Of a stretch of DNA of 37,921 bases, positions 37,282 to 37,921 are shown in pieces. The translations under genes were made by a program, and so were the position numbers. The stretch spans positions 1 through 37,921 of IMG/VR virus record IMGVR_UViG_3300010883_000131; one strand, written 5' to 3'. Origin of the DNA: a virus. Each line of letters starts with the position of its first letter. The first letter of the stretch is position 1. The notes beneath the pieces are model-generated. The model worked only from the letters and a program-made list of their open reading frames with translations, had not been told where the DNA came from and did no database searches.

Positions 37282-37921
37282 ATGTTCCAATTTCTCCTTG
37301 GATCAAAGAAACCGCCAACAATCCGCAACGCCTCGGTGCTGCTTGCGGAGCTGTCTGTCGTTGTGCCTTCGCTGCTGTCATCTGTCTCTCCCTCCACTCT
37401 GGAGGTGGAGATTGCGACGGTGCAGCCGGTGCTGGTCTCGTCCGTATCCCCCTCCCCTCTAGAGGTGGGGATTACGGCGTTTCAGCCGAGCTTGGTCTCG
37501 TCCATATCTCCCTCCCCTCTGGAGGTGGAGATTGCGGTAAGGCAGCCGTCCATACTGCGCATCAAAAGCGTATCGCCTACGCCCCTGACCATAGAGCTTG
37601 CGACATTGCAGCCGGGTGTAGCTTCCAGCTACAGCGTCTCCCCGTTGGTGGTGGAGTGGTCTATTCTGGCCCCCACCCCAGAATCATCTTTGGCCGCATC
37701 TCCGCTTGTGGTGGAGTGGTCTGTTCCGGCCCATGCCGCAGTTTCGCCTCTTGTAGCGTCTCCATCCCCTCCGGTAGTGGAGTGGTCTGCCCTGACCCAT
37801 ACCGTGGTGTCGTCTCTTGGCGCGTCACAGGTGGTATTGGAATGGTCTGTTTACGATCCCACGGTGGTGTCGTCTCTGAGCGCATCGCCGCTGATTGTGG
37901 AATTCGCAATCACGGCCCCGA
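37282..37921 (+). CDS. Repeat-containing tail/structural protein, 3' end outside window
   Basis: The frame runs open from the ATG at 37282 (CGGAG nine bases upstream) to the window edge, 213 codons seen. The N-terminus is short and basic (MFQFLLGSKKPPTIR), then repeats of ~20 residues, each centred on SPSPLEVEIA or SPLVVEWSV and ending in a QP or AP pair. These are beta-strand units separated by Ser/Pro turns. An alternative open frame (ATG 37274) is less convincing because its product is Gly/Cys-rich and lacks periodicity. A fibrous or surface protein is likely; nothing more can be said. Confidence 0.55.
   Translation, partial: MFQFLLGSKKPPTIRNASVLLAELSVVVPSLLSSVSPSTLEVEIATVQPVLVSSVSPSPLEVGITAFQPSLVSSISPSPLEVEIAVRQPSILRIKSVSPTPLTIELATLQPGVASSYSVSPLVVEWSILAPTPESSLAASPLVVEWSVPAHAAVSPLVASPSPPVVEWSALTHTVVSSLGASQVVLEWSVYDPTVVSSLSASPLIVEFAITAP
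37387..37566 (+). repeat. Three 60-bp tandem repeats
   Basis: Units start at 37387, 37447 and 37507, each beginning TCTCCCTCC or TCCCCCTCC and continuing with a conserved CT(G/A)GAGGTGGAGATT-type core. Later units (37573 on) diverge and differ in length. The repeats keep the reading frame of the 37282 gene. Confidence 0.8.

Noticed and set aside
37274-37921. Alternative open frames at the right edge (ATG 37274 on plus; 37661-37909 on minus)
   Set aside because: Openness arises from the DNA repeats; the 37282 frame alone gives a periodic strand pattern like known phage repeat proteins.

Overview
The window is a fragment of one tailed double-stranded DNA phage genome (Caudoviricetes). It is gene-dense, rich in G+C by eye, and built from short intergenic gaps, overlapping starts and stops, and Shine-Dalgarno sites. 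The head and tail set (portal, scaffold-like protein, major capsid candidate, an adaptor-like protein, a nozzle/propeller-like tail protein, and a large virion protein at the left edge) with no tape measure, sheath or tail-tube protein suggests a short-tailed, podovirus-like virion. No host marker gene is present. The promoters described below resemble sigma-28 (flagellar) promoters, which would fit a motile bacterial host, but that is inference.

Layout. (1) 1-2042: the 3' end of a very large virion protein, cut by the window edge. (2) 2044-4961: a DUF1599/MazG-like nucleotide protein, a metallophosphoesterase, two small zinc-ribbon proteins, a DUF2784-like membrane protein and a small HTH-like protein, interrupted by a 439-bp gene-free, hairpin-rich stretch. 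(3) 5038-9210: a recombination and replication module. It holds a PD-(D/E)XK nuclease whose parts are in circularly permuted order, a Sak4-like ATPase, an SSB-like protein, a replication-accessory protein and a RuvC-like resolvase. It is split by a 625-bp gene-free region with two D-arm-less tRNA-like elements, long-range helices and a terminator-like 3' hairpin. (4) 9228-12135: a secreted trypsin-like protease, a 20-residue Cys-rich peptide, a small membrane protein set, a YiiX/NlpC-like papain-fold enzyme, a staphylococcal-nuclease-like protein and a zinc-ribbon protein. (5) 12149-16423: an island on the minus strand with eight small genes in six transcription units. Each unit has its own copy of a 28-bp sigma-28-like promoter, and five of six end in a clear intrinsic terminator; the sixth ends in an unusual long hairpin. 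(6) 16762-37921: the plus-strand packaging and structural operon: a membrane protein, a second secreted protease, terminase small (putative) and large subunits, portal, an HNH protein, scaffold, capsid, adaptor, tail and fibre or spike proteins, and a repeat protein running off the right edge.

Working together: the nuclease, ATPase, SSB-like protein and RuvC look like a recombination-dependent replication set. The two proteases, the papain-like enzyme and the SNase may act in or beyond the cell envelope. The minus-strand island looks like a coordinately controlled regulon, perhaps for early host takeover. The large virion protein at the left edge would normally lie next to the tail genes at the right edge, which suggests a circular or permuted genome opened at an arbitrary point.

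Most noteworthy: the six-copy promoter element with matching unit ends, the permuted nuclease, and the tRNA-like/structured RNA region, where one element carries a G3:U70-type acceptor stem.
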